A DNA stretch of 64,000 bases. It comes from Leptoclinus maculatus (taxonomy: Eukaryota > Chordata > Actinopteri > Perciformes > Stichaeidae). The stretch spans positions 20,957,165 to 21,021,164 of the forward strand of contig JAVDOI010000008.1 of assembly GCA_032191485.1 (NCBI GenBank), given 5' to 3'. Of this stretch, positions 63,696-64,000 are shown piece after piece (the first letter of the stretch is position 1; each line of letters opens with the position of its first letter). The notes beneath the pieces were generated by a model. It ran no database searches and was not told the DNA's origin. It saw nothing but the letters and a program-made list of their open reading frames with translations. Made by a program: the position numbers and the translations under genes.

Positions 63696-64000
63696 CGCGG
63701 CATCAGAGGATCATCTGTGTTGGATCGGTGCTGATAATCCAGAGAGCCAAAGACCGCCAACCTTAAATAATGGACTGCTGAGCTGCAGGCTGATGTATTT
63801 GGTCAAAGTCCAAAGTATTGGACTGATTGAAATTCTGACCAGATGATGGCGCCAGATAAAAAAAAGTTAAGAGATCACCGAGAATTATGCCGAGCAGAAA
63901 ACATTTTTTTGGAACCACGTATCCATAAAACCAAATTTTTTGGACAAAAAAAATAAAAAATCTTCAATTATTTAACGACATGACACAATGGATGAAACAA
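63696..64000 (+). other. calhm6 3' UTR
   Basis: Non-coding sequence after the TGA, A-rich towards the window end, with the candidate polyadenylation signal. Confidence 0.55.
63952..63957 (+). terminator. Candidate calhm6 polyadenylation signal
   Basis: AATAAA in an A-rich stretch 256 nt after the stop codon. No other canonical signal was seen between 63696 and the window end. Confidence 0.4.

Overview
This window is vertebrate nuclear DNA, most likely from a ray-finned (teleost, probably percomorph) fish. The signs are compact multi-exon genes with GT-AG introns of roughly 0.1-10 kb, abundant CA/GT microsatellites and poly-G/C runs, tRNA-derived SINEs and hAT, Tc1 and PIF-type transposon remnants. 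I saw no bacterial operon, CRISPR array or plasmid feature. All gene names below come from recognising the spliced protein sequences; no database was searched.

Five protein-coding genes can be reconstructed exon by exon. (1) osbpl10 lies on the minus strand at 1705-24798; only its first five recognised coding exons are here and the gene continues off the left edge. (2) gpd1l lies on the plus strand at 26104-33227, with 8 coding exons and 350 aa. (3) tcaim lies on the plus strand at 37580-44274, with 10 coding exons, 492 aa and a probable upstream non-coding exon ending at 36984. (4) cnot10 lies on the minus strand at 47363-58735, with 19 coding exons and 741 aa. (5) A calhm6-like channel gene lies on the plus strand at 60743-63695, with 2 coding exons and 323 aa. 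The reading frame stays open across every junction I propose. osbpl10 and gpd1l are head to head across 1.3 kb, tcaim and cnot10 converge tail to tail, and cnot10 and calhm6 diverge across 2 kb. The osbpl10-gpd1l-cnot10 grouping resembles human 3p22.3. The genes do not form one pathway: their products act in lipid exchange at membrane contacts, NADH/glycerol-3-phosphate metabolism, mitochondria, mRNA deadenylation, and large-pore ion channels.

The rest is introns and intergenic DNA with mobile-element remnants. Several elements have terminal inverted repeats and target-site duplications visible by eye: a hAT element with transposase fragments (17597-18409), a second hAT element with a perfect 8-bp duplication (59652-60403), a small hAT-like element (44522-44768), a Tc1/mariner remnant (57378-58008), and a PIF/Harbinger-like element with 50-bp inverted repeats that carries an open C2H2 zinc-finger-like frame (61455-62148). 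Two unclassified repeat families are present in multiple copies.

The most unusual structures are: a 741-bp uninterrupted alternating purine-pyrimidine tract, (TG)n followed by (TGCG)n, in gpd1l intron 3; a 1.1-kb GATA/GGAT/GACA array in an osbpl10 intron; TG repeats directly against the 3' splice sites of three different genes; a 21-nt pure-C acceptor tract in tcaim; a GC-AG intron in cnot10; a chain of three overlapping upstream ORFs before the tcaim start codon; a 36-bp perfect palindrome; and a minisatellite with a silent four-unit higher-order pattern. I did not find a clear new multi-gene system; the candidates for something undescribed are regulatory and repeat-borne.
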